Assembly (NCBI RefSeq): GCF_000718555.1
Contig: NZ_JOAN01000017.1
Coordinates: 62,001-126,000, forward strand
Origin: Micromonospora chokoriensis
Lineage (GTDB): Bacteria; Actinomycetota; Actinomycetes; Mycobacteriales; Micromonosporaceae
Direction of reading: 5' to 3'
Length of the DNA: 64,000 nucleotides
The notes below the pieces were generated by a model. That model worked only from the letters and a program-made list of their open reading frames with translations. It was not told the DNA's origin and ran no database searches. Made by a program: the position numbers and the translations under genes. This document shows, one piece after another, positions 18,017 to 26,300 of the stretch (the first letter of the stretch is position 1; each line of letters starts with the position of its first letter).

Positions 18017-18310
18017 ATGATCGAGGTTGACCCGCCGGCGATCCGTGCGCTCGGCGACACGATCGAACGCGAGGTCGGGCCGGCCCTCGACGCCTGCGCC
18101 GAGCTGCTGACTGCCGCCCGCGCCATCGAACACAGCAACTTCACCTCGGTGGTGCCGCAGCTCGCGGTCGCCTACGTCGGCGCGATCGAGTTCGTCGAGG
18201 AGCAACTGCGCACCAAGCGCGAGCATCTCACCGAGGTCCGGTCCCGGTTGGTTCGCACGGCGGACAACTGGGAGGCCGCGGAGACCGCCAGCACCATCGT
18301 CCCCCGCTGA
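18017..18310 (+). CDS. Small helical ESX/WXG100-like protein
   Basis: Protein of 97 aa made almost entirely of helix, with two long amphipathic segments (AIRALGDTIEREVGPALDACAELLTAAR and AVAYVGAIEFVEEQLRTKREHLTEVRSRL). Size, all-helical composition and the position right before a longer secreted-type partner fit the type VII (ESX) substrate class, although a clear W-x-G turn is missing between the helices. It starts at ATG 18017 after a GGGGAG ribosome-binding site. The next gene begins 17 bases downstream. Confidence 0.6.
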   Translation: MIEVDPPAIRALGDTIEREVGPALDACAELLTAARAIEHSNFTSVVPQLAVAYVGAIEFVEEQLRTKREHLTEVRSRLVRTADNWEAAETASTIVPR

Positions 18311-18327
18311 CGACGCCGGAGACCGCC

Positions 18328-19224
18328 ATGGCAAACCCTACCTACCCCGCGGCCGCAGCGAAGATCGCAATGGCGGAGATCAGCGTGGCCGCCTCGGTCA
18401 TCCCCGCCGCCTGGCCGATCGCCCAGATCGTCTACTTCAACCAGTGCGACCCCGAGACGATCATGCGCAAGGGCGGCGACTGGTTGGCCATGTACGACCA
18501 GCTCGGCGCCGCCCACGGCAACCTCGACGACGCCATCGCGACCCTGAGCCCAGCCCAGTGGAGCGGCAAGGACCGCGACGCGTTCGGGGCGCACATCAAC
18601 GCCTACGGCGTCCAGGTCATCGGCACCCAGGTGCTAGCGGCCACCGTGGGCGTCACCATGCTCTGCGTTGGCGGGGTCCTGCTCGCCCTCGTCGTGGCGT
18701 ACACGGTGGTATCCACGATCCTGTTCGCCTTCGCCACCTTCATCGTGGCGGCCTCGGCGACCGTCGTCGGAGCGCCCGCAGCGGCGTCGCTCGAGGCCTC
18801 GGCAGCCTCGTTCGCCGCGTCGGCGCTCAGCTTCCTGAAGGCGATCGAGAAGATGGCCGAGGCGGTCGCCACCGGCGGTGCGGCGGCCATCGCCGGCGCC
18901 GCCACGTTCGACGTCAGCACCCACCTGGGCACGGGCGACACCGACGTGCTCAAGGACCTGGTCCAGGCCACCGTCGACGGGCTCGACAACGTGGCCGTCG
19001 GGTTCCTGTCCAAGTGGGAGCGCGACTTCGTCGGCTACGGCATCCACAGCGGCGCCCGGCACGCGGTCGGCTCGCCGACCGGACCCGGCTACCTGGTCTA
19101 CGGAGGCGGCACCCAGGTCGCGCCAGCCGGCACGGACGGCGACGGGGACACCGTCTATGGCACCTCGGGCGTGGTCGACAACCTGTGGTCGCGGTTGTTC
19201 GGGAACGACGCCTGGAACCACTGA
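18328..19224 (+). CDS. Long ESX/WXG100-type protein with hydrophobic centre
   Basis: Protein of 298 aa. Residues about 45-100 form a WXG100-like hairpin: a helix with LAMYDQLGAAHGNLDDAIATL, a turn with W-S-G (PAQWSGKDRDAF), then a second helix. Residues about 105-200 are very hydrophobic, with two or three helices rich in Ala and Val. The C-terminal 90 residues are Gly/Asp-rich (GTDGDGDTVYGTSG). No Sec signal is present. This order, a small partner, a W-x-G hairpin, a hydrophobic part and a variable tail, resembles ESX-exported effector-like proteins, but no ESX ATPase or membrane gene lies in the window and no toxin domain is recognisable. Confidence 0.6.
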   Translation: MANPTYPAAAAKIAMAEISVAASVIPAAWPIAQIVYFNQCDPETIMRKGGDWLAMYDQLGAAHGNLDDAIATLSPAQWSGKDRDAFGAHINAYGVQVIGTQVLAATVGVTMLCVGGVLLALVVAYTVVSTILFAFATFIVAASATVVGAPAAASLEASAASFAASALSFLKAIEKMAEAVATGGAAAIAGAATFDVSTHLGTGDTDVLKDLVQATVDGLDNVAVGFLSKWERDFVGYGIHSGARHAVGSPTGPGYLVYGGGTQVAPAGTDGDGDTVYGTSGVVDNLWSRLFGNDAWNH

Positions 19225-19243
19225 GGGCCCCAGGCCGGCGCGG

Positions 19244-20077
19244 TCACTCCCAGCGGTTGCCGGTGAGCTTCTCGTAGACGTCGACGTAGCGAGCCCGGGT
19301 CGCCTCGACCACCTCGGCCGGCATGTCCGGGGCCGGGCCCTGCTTGTCCCAGCCGCTGCCGGTGGCCCAGTCCCGCACGTACTGCTTGTCGTAGGAGAAC
19401 TGCACCCGGCCCGGCTGGTACGACTCGGCCGGCCAGAACCGCGACGAGTCGGAGGTGAGCAGCTCGTCGGCGAGAACCAGCGTGCCGTCTGGTGCCCAGC
19501 CCAGCTCGAGCTTGGTGTCGGCGACCAGGATGCCCCGGTCCGCGGCCAGCTCGGCGCCGCGCCGGTAGACGTCGAGGGTGATCTGCCGCAGTCGCTCGGC
19601 GGTCGCCGCCCCCACCTTGTCCACCACGTCGTCGTAGGTGATCGGCTCGTCGTGCTCGCCCATCGGGGCCTTGCTCGACGGCGTGAAGATCGGCTCGGGC
19701 AGGATCGACGCCTCGCCGAGCCCTCGGGGCAGCGCAATGCCGGAGACCGCCCCGGTCTGCTCGTACTCCCGCAGGCCGCCGCCGGTCAGGTAACCGCGAG
19801 CGACGCACTCGACCGGGATCATGTCCAGCCGCTGGCAGCGGATGGCCCGCCCGGCGAACTCGGCCGGCACGTCGGTGGCCGAGATGACGTGGTTCGGCAC
19901 CAGGTCGGCGAGCTGCTCGAACCACCACAGCGAGAGCGCGGTGAGCAGGCGGCCCTTGTCCGGGATCGGCGTCGGCAGCGCCACGTCGTAGATCGAGATC
20001 CGGTCTGAGGCGACCAGGATCAGGTCGTCGCCATCGGCGTAGACGTCCCGGACCTTGCCCGAGTGCAGAAGTTCCAC
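19244..20077 (-). CDS. purC: SAICAR synthase (phosphoribosylaminoimidazole-succinocarboxamide synthase)
   Basis: Purine biosynthesis step joining CAIR and aspartate. The 277-aa protein has HSGKVRDVY at the start, SDRISIYDVALPTPIPDKG, VECVARGYLTGGGLREY (substrate signature), ADTKLELGWAPDG and LADELLTSDSSRFW (second signature). GTG 20077 is chosen because the conserved N terminus begins there. It stands alone: convergent with the ESX-like gene (stops 20 bases apart) and divergent from the solute-binding protein. The 139 bases between the divergent starts must hold both promoters; I could not pick a purine-responsive site. Confidence 0.95.
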   Translation of the reverse strand: MELLHSGKVRDVYADGDDLILVASDRISIYDVALPTPIPDKGRLLTALSLWWFEQLADLVPNHVISATDVPAEFAGRAIRCQRLDMIPVECVARGYLTGGGLREYEQTGAVSGIALPRGLGEASILPEPIFTPSSKAPMGEHDEPITYDDVVDKVGAATAERLRQITLDVYRRGAELAADRGILVADTKLELGWAPDGTLVLADELLTSDSSRFWPAESYQPGRVQFSYDKQYVRDWATGSGWDKQGPAPDMPAEVVEATRARYVDVYEKLTGNRWE

Positions 20078-20216
20078 GCGCCCTAGTACACCACGTGACG
20101 TCGGACGGCCCGATTCGACCACCCACGCCGTGGGGTGACCGGACGGACGTTGACACCTTCGTGCGCTGCCTGCGTGAATGGTCCGACCGTCGCCCCTGTA
20201 GGTCCAGGAGACCCCC

Positions 20217-21548
20217 GTGCCCGTTGTTCGACCCCCGCTCGACCGCCTCGGCGCCGACCCGGGCCGACGCCGACTGCTCACCGCGCTGCTCGGCGCACCT
20301 CTGCTCGCGTCCGGCGGGCTGACGGGGTGCAGCGACGGTGCTGCCACCTCGACCCAGGACGGGCCGGTGGAGCTGTCAGTCTTCTGGTGGGGCGACACCA
20401 ATCGGGCCGCGCTCACCGAGAAGGCGCTGCGGCTCTACTCGGATCGCAACCCCCGGGTCACCTTCCGGGTCACCTGGCAGGGCGCCGACGGCTACTACGA
20501 CCGGCTGGCCACCCAGGCGGCTGGCGGCAACGTGCCAGACCTGATCCAGATCGACGACGCCATGCTGACCGAGTACACCCGCCGTCAGGTCATCCTCGAC
20601 CTCACCGACCGCGTCGCCGACCACCACCTGGATCTTCGGGGCCTGCCCGAGGGTCTGATCCGCTACGGCACGGTGGAGGGCCGGACGATGGCGGTGGCCG
20701 CCGGCCAGACCCACGCCGGCGTGGTCTTCAACCGGGACCTGCTGCGGGAGCTGCAGATGCCGGAGCCACGCGCCGGGATGACCTGGCCCGACTACATCTC
20801 CTGGGCCGGGCAGGTCACCGAGGCCAGCGACCGCCGGGTGGCCGGCACCATGGACGGGTCCGGCGACTATCGGGCGCTCTGGCTCTGGCTGCGGTCGCAG
20901 GGCGGTGAGTTCTACCGGGGCCATGAGCTCGGTTTCGGCGCGGACGAGCTGATCGCGTGGTTCGAGCTGTGGCAGCGGGCCCGCAAGGGACGGGCCACAC
21001 CGAGCGCGGCCCTGGTCGAGCCGGCAGACAACGGTGATCCGGCCCGGCAACTGGTGGTGACCGGGTCGACCGCCGCGTCCTTCGCCTGGTCGCACCAGCT
21101 GCCGGAGCTGCAACGACTCACCGATTCCGAGTTGGGCATCGTCGGCTTCCCCGGCCCGCCGGGGGCTCAGTGGGCGCGGGCGTCGATGTACTGGGCGGCG
21201 TTCCGGGGCACCCGTCACCCAGACGCAGTCACCGACGTGATCAACTTCTTGACCACCAATGGTGAGGTCGGCACCGTTCTCGGCCACGAGCGTGGGCTGA
21301 ACGCTAGTTCCGCCGTCCGCCGCTACACCGAGGGCAGCATCACCGACCCGGCCCAGCGGCGTGCCGCCGCGTTCGGCGCCAGCATCGCCGACCTACTCGG
21401 GCCGGCGCCAGCGCCGCCGCCCCAGGGGCACGCGAAGGTACGCACCCTGCTGGTCACCGCCGCCGAGCGCATCCGCGTCAAGCGGGACGGCACCCGCGAG
21501 GCCACCGCGCGATTCCTGTCCCAGGCCATCGCGGCCCTCGCGCTCTGA
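20217..21548 (+). CDS. Family 1 extracellular solute-binding lipoprotein, orphan
   Basis: ABC-type sugar-binding lipoprotein of 443 aa. The N terminus has GRRRLLTALLGAPLLASGGLTGC: an arginine run, a hydrophobic stretch and a lipobox-like LTGC with the lipidated Cys, so export may be by Tat or Sec. The mature part shows FWWGDTNRAALTEKALRLY and PDLIQIDDAMLTEY, typical of family 1 oligosaccharide binders. No permease or ATPase is adjacent: the next genes are a small membrane protein and a subtilase. The GTG start has AGGAG seven bases upstream. Substrate unknown. Confidence 0.85.
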   Translation: MPVVRPPLDRLGADPGRRRLLTALLGAPLLASGGLTGCSDGAATSTQDGPVELSVFWWGDTNRAALTEKALRLYSDRNPRVTFRVTWQGADGYYDRLATQAAGGNVPDLIQIDDAMLTEYTRRQVILDLTDRVADHHLDLRGLPEGLIRYGTVEGRTMAVAAGQTHAGVVFNRDLLRELQMPEPRAGMTWPDYISWAGQVTEASDRRVAGTMDGSGDYRALWLWLRSQGGEFYRGHELGFGADELIAWFELWQRARKGRATPSAALVEPADNGDPARQLVVTGSTAASFAWSHQLPELQRLTDSELGIVGFPGPPGAQWARASMYWAAFRGTRHPDAVTDVINFLTTNGEVGTVLGHERGLNASSAVRRYTEGSITDPAQRRAAAFGASIADLLGPAPAPPPQGHAKVRTLLVTAAERIRVKRDGTREATARFLSQAIAALAL

Positions 21549-21584
21549 GCACCGGCGGCCGGCCCGGGGCCGGCCGCTGGTGCT
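21548..21584. terminator. Hairpin terminator between convergent genes
   Basis: An AGCACCGGCGGCCGGC arm is matched by GCCGGCCGCTGGTGCT after a four-base loop. It sits directly after the solute-binding gene and before the convergent small membrane gene. It has no T-run on either side, which is common in GC-rich actinobacteria. Confidence 0.7.
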
Positions 21585-21605
21585 GTGTCGCCGCCTTCGG
21601 CCTGG

Positions 21606-21854
21606 TCAGCGCGGCGGGCCGTTCCGACGATTACGCATGAGGCGCAGCACCAGGAACACGACGATCGCGATCACCACCAGGCAGCAGAGCAGCGGGAGAA
21701 CGCCGAAGCCGCTGCGACCTCGCCGCTTGGCGGCCTCCACCACAAGCTCGCCGGTACCCGTGGACGCCCAGGCCGCGACAGGCACGAAGACCGCCAGTAC
21801 GACCGCACCGAAGACCGCGCTCAGGCGGCCCCACCACTTACCGAATGAAGACAT
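21606..21854 (-). CDS. Small membrane protein
   Basis: Protein of 82 aa from ATG 21854. A first hydrophobic segment (LSAVFGAVVLAVFVPVAAWAS) looks like an uncleaved or cleaved signal; a short polar loop follows (TGTGELVVEAAKRRGRSGFG), then a second helix (VLPLLCCLVVIAIVVFLVLRLM) and a basic tail. Family not recognised. Divergent from the subtilase gene and convergent with the solute-binding gene. The 164 bases up to the subtilase start hold no further gene. Confidence 0.6.
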   Translation of the reverse strand: MSSFGKWWGRLSAVFGAVVLAVFVPVAAWASTGTGELVVEAAKRRGRSGFGVLPLLCCLVVIAIVVFLVLRLMRNRRNGPPR

Positions 21855-22018
21855 GTGCCCATCCTCGCCGAAGGGCGCAACCTCGGCACGTCGGTCCACG
21901 CCGAATCACGGGACCGAGATCGTCCGGAAGTGCTCCGTCCAGCGCGCAATGCGTTCGCAACATCCCCGCAAACAAGATGATCTTTACATGAACTTCCTGA
22001 GGTGGTCGGATTCACTTC

Positions 22019-25000
22019 ATGGTCAACTCTGTAGACAGCGCGTGGATCTCTCGCACCCGAAGATCTGCGGCGGCAGCGGTCGGCGTCACCCTCGTCGCCG
22101 CTCTCCTCACCCCCGCGGCAGCTCACGGGGCTCCACCGCCCCCGCCGCCTCCGAAGACACCCGCCGGGACCGGTGACGCGGACCGCACGCCCGTCACGGT
22201 CACGCTGATCACCGGCGACAAGGTGACGGTGACCCCGGGCGGCCGGGGCGCCACCCCCACGGTGGACGTCACGCGCGCGCCGGGCGCCACCGGCTCGGTG
22301 CGGATCTCCACCCAGGGCGGGGACACCTATGTGTACCCGGACGAGGCGATGCCCTACCTCGCCACCGGCCGACTCGACAAGCAGTTGTTCGACGTCACCC
22401 AGCTCATCGCGCAGGGCTACGACGACGCGCGAACGCCGGAACTCCCCCTGATCGTCACCCGTACGGCGGGTTCGGCGAAGCTCAGGACCGGCGCGGCGCT
22501 ACCCGGCGCGCAGACCACGCTGGAGCTCTCGTCCGTCGATGGTGAGGCGCTCCGCACCCGCCGGTCACAGGCCACCGACTTCTGGTCGGCCCTCACCGAC
22601 GGTGGACAGTCGTCAACCGGCCGCAGCGCGGCCACCCCGGCACCATCCTTCGCGGCCGGCATCGACAAGGTGTGGCTCGACGCCAAGGCGAAGGCCACCC
22701 TCGCCGACACCACCGCGCAGATCGGCGCCCCCGCAGCCTGGGCTTCGGGCGGCACCGGCAAGGGCGTCCGGGTCGCCGTTCTGGACGGAGGGGTGGACAC
22801 CGAACACCCCGACTTCGCAAACCAGATCGTGGCGTCGCGGAGCTTCATCCCCGGCCAGGACGTCGTCGACCACAACGGGCACGGCACCCACACCGCCTCC
22901 ACCGTCGCCGGGACAGGCGCCGCCTCCGGCGGCAAGGAGCGGGGCGTCGCCCCCGAGGCCGATCTGGTGATCGGCAAGGTCCTCGACAAGGACGGCAACG
23001 GGTCGATCTCGGGAATCGTCGCGGGCATGGAGTGGGCGGCCCGGACCGAACGCGCCAAGGTGATCAACATGAGCCTGGGTGTCAGCGCGTGGCACACCCA
23101 GAACGACCCGCTGAGCCAGGCCGTGAACAAGCTGACCGCTGAGACGGGCGCGCTCTTCGTCGTCGCCTCCGGCAACAACGGAAACGACCCGTCCACCCTT
23201 GGCGCACCGGGCACCGCGGACGCCGCGCTCACCGTCGGCGCGGTGGACGCCGACGATCACCTGGCCATCTTCTCCAGCGGCGGGCCGCGGCTGAACGACG
23301 AGGGCCTCAAGCCCGACCTGACCGCTCCTGGCGTCAACGTGTTGGCGGCCCGCTCCCAGTACGACCCCTTTGCCGAGGGTTACTACGTCGAGAACAGTGG
23401 CACCTCGATGGCGGCGCCGCACGTCGCTGGCGCGGCCGCCCTGCTGGTGCAGAAGCACCCGACCTGGACCCCGCAGCAGATCAAAGACGCGCTGATGAGC
23501 ACCAGCGTCCGTACCCCCGACTACAACGCCTACCAGGCCGGCACCGGTCGGCTGGATGTAGCCGCCGCGTACCACCAGGATCAGGTCATCGCGACTGGGT
23601 CGGTCGACGCCGGGCTCGTCAAGTGGGCGTCGGGCACGACTCCCCAGCCGATCAAGCGGAAGATCACCTACACCAACACCACCGCCAAGCCGATCACCCT
23701 GGAGCTCTCGGTCGACCGCGGCGCCTACCCCGCACAGACGTTCACAGCGGGCGCCAACCGCGTCACCGTGCCCGCGCGCGGAACCTCGACGGTCGACGTC
23801 GTGGTGGACCCGAAGGGCCTTACCCAGGGCCAGCACTCCGCACAGGTCAAGGCACGCTCAGCGGCCGGTGAGGTGCACACCGCCGTCGGGGTCTCCGTCG
23901 AGCCCAAGAAGTACGGACTCTCCCTCCGTCTGAAGGACCGTGCCGGCCGACCCGCGAACGGCGAGGTCGAGATCCTCAGCGCCGATGGTGGCTTCCAGTA
24001 CATGTGGACTCTGAACGGCGAGCTCAACGCCCGGCTGGTTCCCGGCACGTACAGCCTGGTCACCACGGTGGACGTGGAGGGGCGCAACGGTCCGCGCTCG
24101 CTCGGCATGGCGATGCTGAGCGCTCCCGAGGTGGAGTTGACGGCCGACCGGGTCGTCACCCTCGACGCGTCGAAGGCCCGCGAGGTGAAGGTGGCTACCG
24201 CCCAGCCAACCACGATCGCCAACAGCAGGATCGACGTCCACCGCTCCTTCACCTCGACCGAGCCGTCGCCCAGCGACTCGACCGCCCTGCTCAGCAGGAC
24301 CTTCCCCAGCGCCGCCTACGACAGCCTCTGGGCGCTGCCCACCGAGAAGGTGAAGAAGGGCAGCTTCATCTTCGCTACCCGGATCCGGGCCAAGCAGACC
24401 CCGCTGGAGATCAGCTACGACGGCCGCCGCCTCAGTGAACCACTGCCCCAGCCGGGAACCTCGGCCCTGCCGGACGGCACCACGCGGCTGGACGCCGTCT
24501 TCGCCGGCGACGGCGCGAAGGGTGACTACGCCAAGCTGTCCGCACGGGGCAAGGCCGTGGTCGTCCGCAGCAACGACTCGGTGGCCCCCACGGATCAGGC
24601 TGCCGCGGCACACGCCGCCGGTGCGGCGATGCTCCTCGTGGTCAGTGCGGAGAACGGCCGCGAGAACGACTGGTACGGCAACCCTGACGTGGTGACGACC
24701 GGCCCGATCCCGGTCGCCAGCCTCCTCTCGGACGAGGGCGAGCGGCTGATTCAGAAGATCGCCGCTGCCGGTCGCAAGTCGGTACGGCTGGACGTGGAGG
24801 CCCACCCCGCGCCGCGGTACCTCTACGACCTCCTCGACCAGCACCGGGGCCGGGTGCCCAGCGACCCCTCCGCCAAGACCGACCCCCGCGACCTCGCCCG
24901 AATCGACCTGACCTTCTCCCCGCCTGCGGGGCACAAGGCAGAGGAGAAGCGGCTGGACTTCCCGCCGTACGCCTACGCGGCCGCACCCGCATTCCCGGCC

Positions 25001-25801
25001 GAGTTGGTCTCCCCGGGGCCACGGACCGACTGGGTAACCGCCAACAGCGACATCAAGTGGCAGCAGCGGGCCGACATCGAACTCTTGGTGGCCTCGTACA
25101 CCGAGGTGATGACCTACCAGCCGGGCAGCGTCCAGAGGGATCGCTGGTTCGGGCCCGTGATGCGCCCCCGCATGCTCAAGAACGACAGCCTGGTCCGGGG
25201 TGACGTCTGGATGAGCGCCAACATCGGGGGGTACAGCGATGGGGGTGCCGCGCACGGCGGCGCGACCTCGCGGCCGGCGCAGAGCGTCCTCTACCAGGGC
25301 AACAAGGAGATCGGCCGGAACGGTGGATTCTTCCCCTGGCTAGATGCGAGCGGTCTGGCAGCGGAGACGCTGCCGTACCGACTGGTCGTCGACACGTCGG
25401 GCGTTCCGGAGCTCGGCCCGTACTCGACCGCCACGCGCACCGAGTGGAACTTCACCTCCAAGGCTGCTACTGAGATTCAGACCCTTCCGCTGGTCCAGCT
25501 GGACTACGAGACGGAGGTGGACCTCGCCGGTCAGGCGAAGCGCCACAGCGAGTTCTCCATCATGCCCATGGTGGCGGGCAGCGCCGCCGCTCGGGACGCG
25601 GTGTCCTCAGTCAAGCTGGAGGTCTCCTACGACGACGGAGCGACCTGGCAGCGGCAGGACGTGAAGGAGAAGAAGGGCGTCTGGCAGGCGTCTCTGAACG
25701 CGCCGCACCGGGCGGACTTCGCGTCCATCCGGGTCACCGCCACGCAGCGCAACGGCGGCGGCGTCACCCAGACCATCACCCGGGCCTTCGGCCTCAAGTA
25801 G
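22019..25801 (+). CDS. Secreted subtilisin-like serine peptidase (S8), multidomain
   Basis: Exported protease of 1,260 aa. A basic N terminus (ISRTRRSAAAAVGVTL) and hydrophobic core ending at AAAHGA form a Sec signal, then a proline run and a propeptide of about 180 residues. The catalytic triad is Asp near 255 (VAVLDGGVDTEHP), His near 287 (GHGTHTAS) and Ser near 462 (SGTSMAAPHVAGAAALL), with oxyanion Asn in ASGNNGN. After the protease come a fibronectin-like region, a PA-like segment (AHAAGAAMLLVV) around residue 860-930, and about 330 residues of beta-rich sequence without known motifs. The ribosome-binding site is far (GAGG about 17 bases). A strong terminator follows. Probably nutritional proteolysis. 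Confidence 0.93.
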   Translation: MVNSVDSAWISRTRRSAAAAVGVTLVAALLTPAAAHGAPPPPPPPKTPAGTGDADRTPVTVTLITGDKVTVTPGGRGATPTVDVTRAPGATGSVRISTQGGDTYVYPDEAMPYLATGRLDKQLFDVTQLIAQGYDDARTPELPLIVTRTAGSAKLRTGAALPGAQTTLELSSVDGEALRTRRSQATDFWSALTDGGQSSTGRSAATPAPSFAAGIDKVWLDAKAKATLADTTAQIGAPAAWASGGTGKGVRVAVLDGGVDTEHPDFANQIVASRSFIPGQDVVDHNGHGTHTASTVAGTGAASGGKERGVAPEADLVIGKVLDKDGNGSISGIVAGMEWAARTERAKVINMSLGVSAWHTQNDPLSQAVNKLTAETGALFVVASGNNGNDPSTLGAPGTADAALTVGAVDADDHLAIFSSGGPRLNDEGLKPDLTAPGVNVLAARSQYDPFAEGYYVENSGTSMAAPHVAGAAALLVQKHPTWTPQQIKDALMSTSVRTPDYNAYQAGTGRLDVAAAYHQDQVIATGSVDAGLVKWASGTTPQPIKRKITYTNTTAKPITLELSVDRGAYPAQTFTAGANRVTVPARGTSTVDVVVDPKGLTQGQHSAQVKARSAAGEVHTAVGVSVEPKKYGLSLRLKDRAGRPANGEVEILSADGGFQYMWTLNGELNARLVPGTYSLVTTVDVEGRNGPRSLGMAMLSAPEVELTADRVVTLDASKAREVKVATAQPTTIANSRIDVHRSFTSTEPSPSDSTALLSRTFPSAAYDSLWALPTEKVKKGSFIFATRIRAKQTPLEISYDGRRLSEPLPQPGTSALPDGTTRLDAVFAGDGAKGDYAKLSARGKAVVVRSNDSVAPTDQAAAAHAAGAAMLLVVSAENGRENDWYGNPDVVTTGPIPVASLLSDEGERLIQKIAAAGRKSVRLDVEAHPAPRYLYDLLDQHRGRVPSDPSAKTDPRDLARIDLTFSPPAGHKAEEKRLDFPPYAYAAAPAFPAELVSPGPRTDWVTANSDIKWQQRADIELLVASYTEVMTYQPGSVQRDRWFGPVMRPRMLKNDSLVRGDVWMSANIGGYSDGGAAHGGATSRPAQSVLYQGNKEIGRNGGFFPWLDASGLAAETLPYRLVVDTSGVPELGPYSTATRTEWNFTSKAATEIQTLPLVQLDYETEVDLAGQAKRHSEFSIMPMVAGSAAARDAVSSVKLEVSYDDGATWQRQDVKEKKGVWQASLNAPHRADFASIRVTATQRNGGGVTQTITRAFGLK

Positions 25802-25808
25802 CACAAGC

Positions 25809-25843
25809 GAGGGGGCCGGTGCCCACGCGGCACCGGCCCCCTC
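25809..25843 (+). terminator. Terminator of the subtilase gene
   Basis: Perfect 15-base arms (GAGGGGGCCGGTGCC and its complement) around a 5-base loop, eight bases after the stop codon. No T-run. Confidence 0.75.
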
Positions 25844-25868
25844 GTGCTCCATTGACCGGGACGGCAGC

Positions 25869-25907
25869 AAAAAGTCCGGCCCCCACATCGTGGGGGCCGG
25901 ACTTTTT
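25869..25907. terminator. Bidirectional intrinsic terminator
   Basis: AAAAAGTCCGGCCCCCAC, a three-base loop ATC, and the exact complement ending in TTTTT. It is symmetrical, so it can stop rightward transcription from the subtilase gene and leftward transcription from the tRNA gene at 25921. Confidence 0.9.
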
Positions 25908-25920
25908 GTAACTTCAGTTG

Positions 25921-25994
25921 TAGCGGGGACAGGATTTGAACCTGCGACCTCTGGGTTATGAGCCCAGCGAGCTACCGAGCTGCTCCACCCCGCG
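25921..25994 (-). tRNA. tRNA-fMet (initiator), anticodon CAU, copy 1
   Basis: 74-base cloverleaf on the minus strand. The acceptor begins CGCGGGG and ends CCCCGCT-A, leaving the C1:U72 mismatch typical of initiators. The anticodon stem has three G:C pairs (GGG CTCATAA CCC), another initiator hallmark. T-arm GCAGGTTCAAATCCTGT. CCA is not encoded. Identical to the copy at 26139. Confidence 0.95.
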
Positions 25995-26097
25995 TCGCCT
26001 GGTAAAGACTAACTCACCCGTTCTGGGCGATGATCACCGGGGTCAGCAACCGCTACGGGCGCCCGCACCCGGCATTGCCAGTGGGTCGAAGAATGCC

Positions 26098-26133
26098 GAA
26101 AGCCCGCCCCCGGAAATCCGGAGACGGGCTTTC
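26098..26133 (-). terminator. Terminator after initiator tRNA copy 2
   Basis: GAAAGCCCG and CGGGCTTTC arms enclose a smaller CCGG/CCGG hairpin. On the minus strand it lies just downstream of the tRNA at 26139-26212, separating the two tRNA units. Confidence 0.7.
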
Positions 26134-26138
26134 TCTCG

Positions 26139-26212
26139 TAGCGGGGACAGGATTTGAACCTGCGACCTCTGGGTTATGAGCCCAGCGAGCTACCGAGCTG
26201 CTCCACCCCGCG
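26139..26212 (-). tRNA. tRNA-fMet (initiator), anticodon CAU, copy 2
   Basis: Same 74 bases as the copy at 25921, with the C1:U72 mismatch and the GGG/CCC anticodon stem. The 144 bases between the two genes differ from the flanks and carry a terminator, so each copy appears to be its own transcription unit. Confidence 0.95.
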
Positions 26213-26300
26213 TCGACTGGTTAACCGTAGCGTACCGACGCGGGTGACCGCAAAGCGACTCCGATACCGCTGTCGCCAACACCTCTGACCTGGGCCGTTG

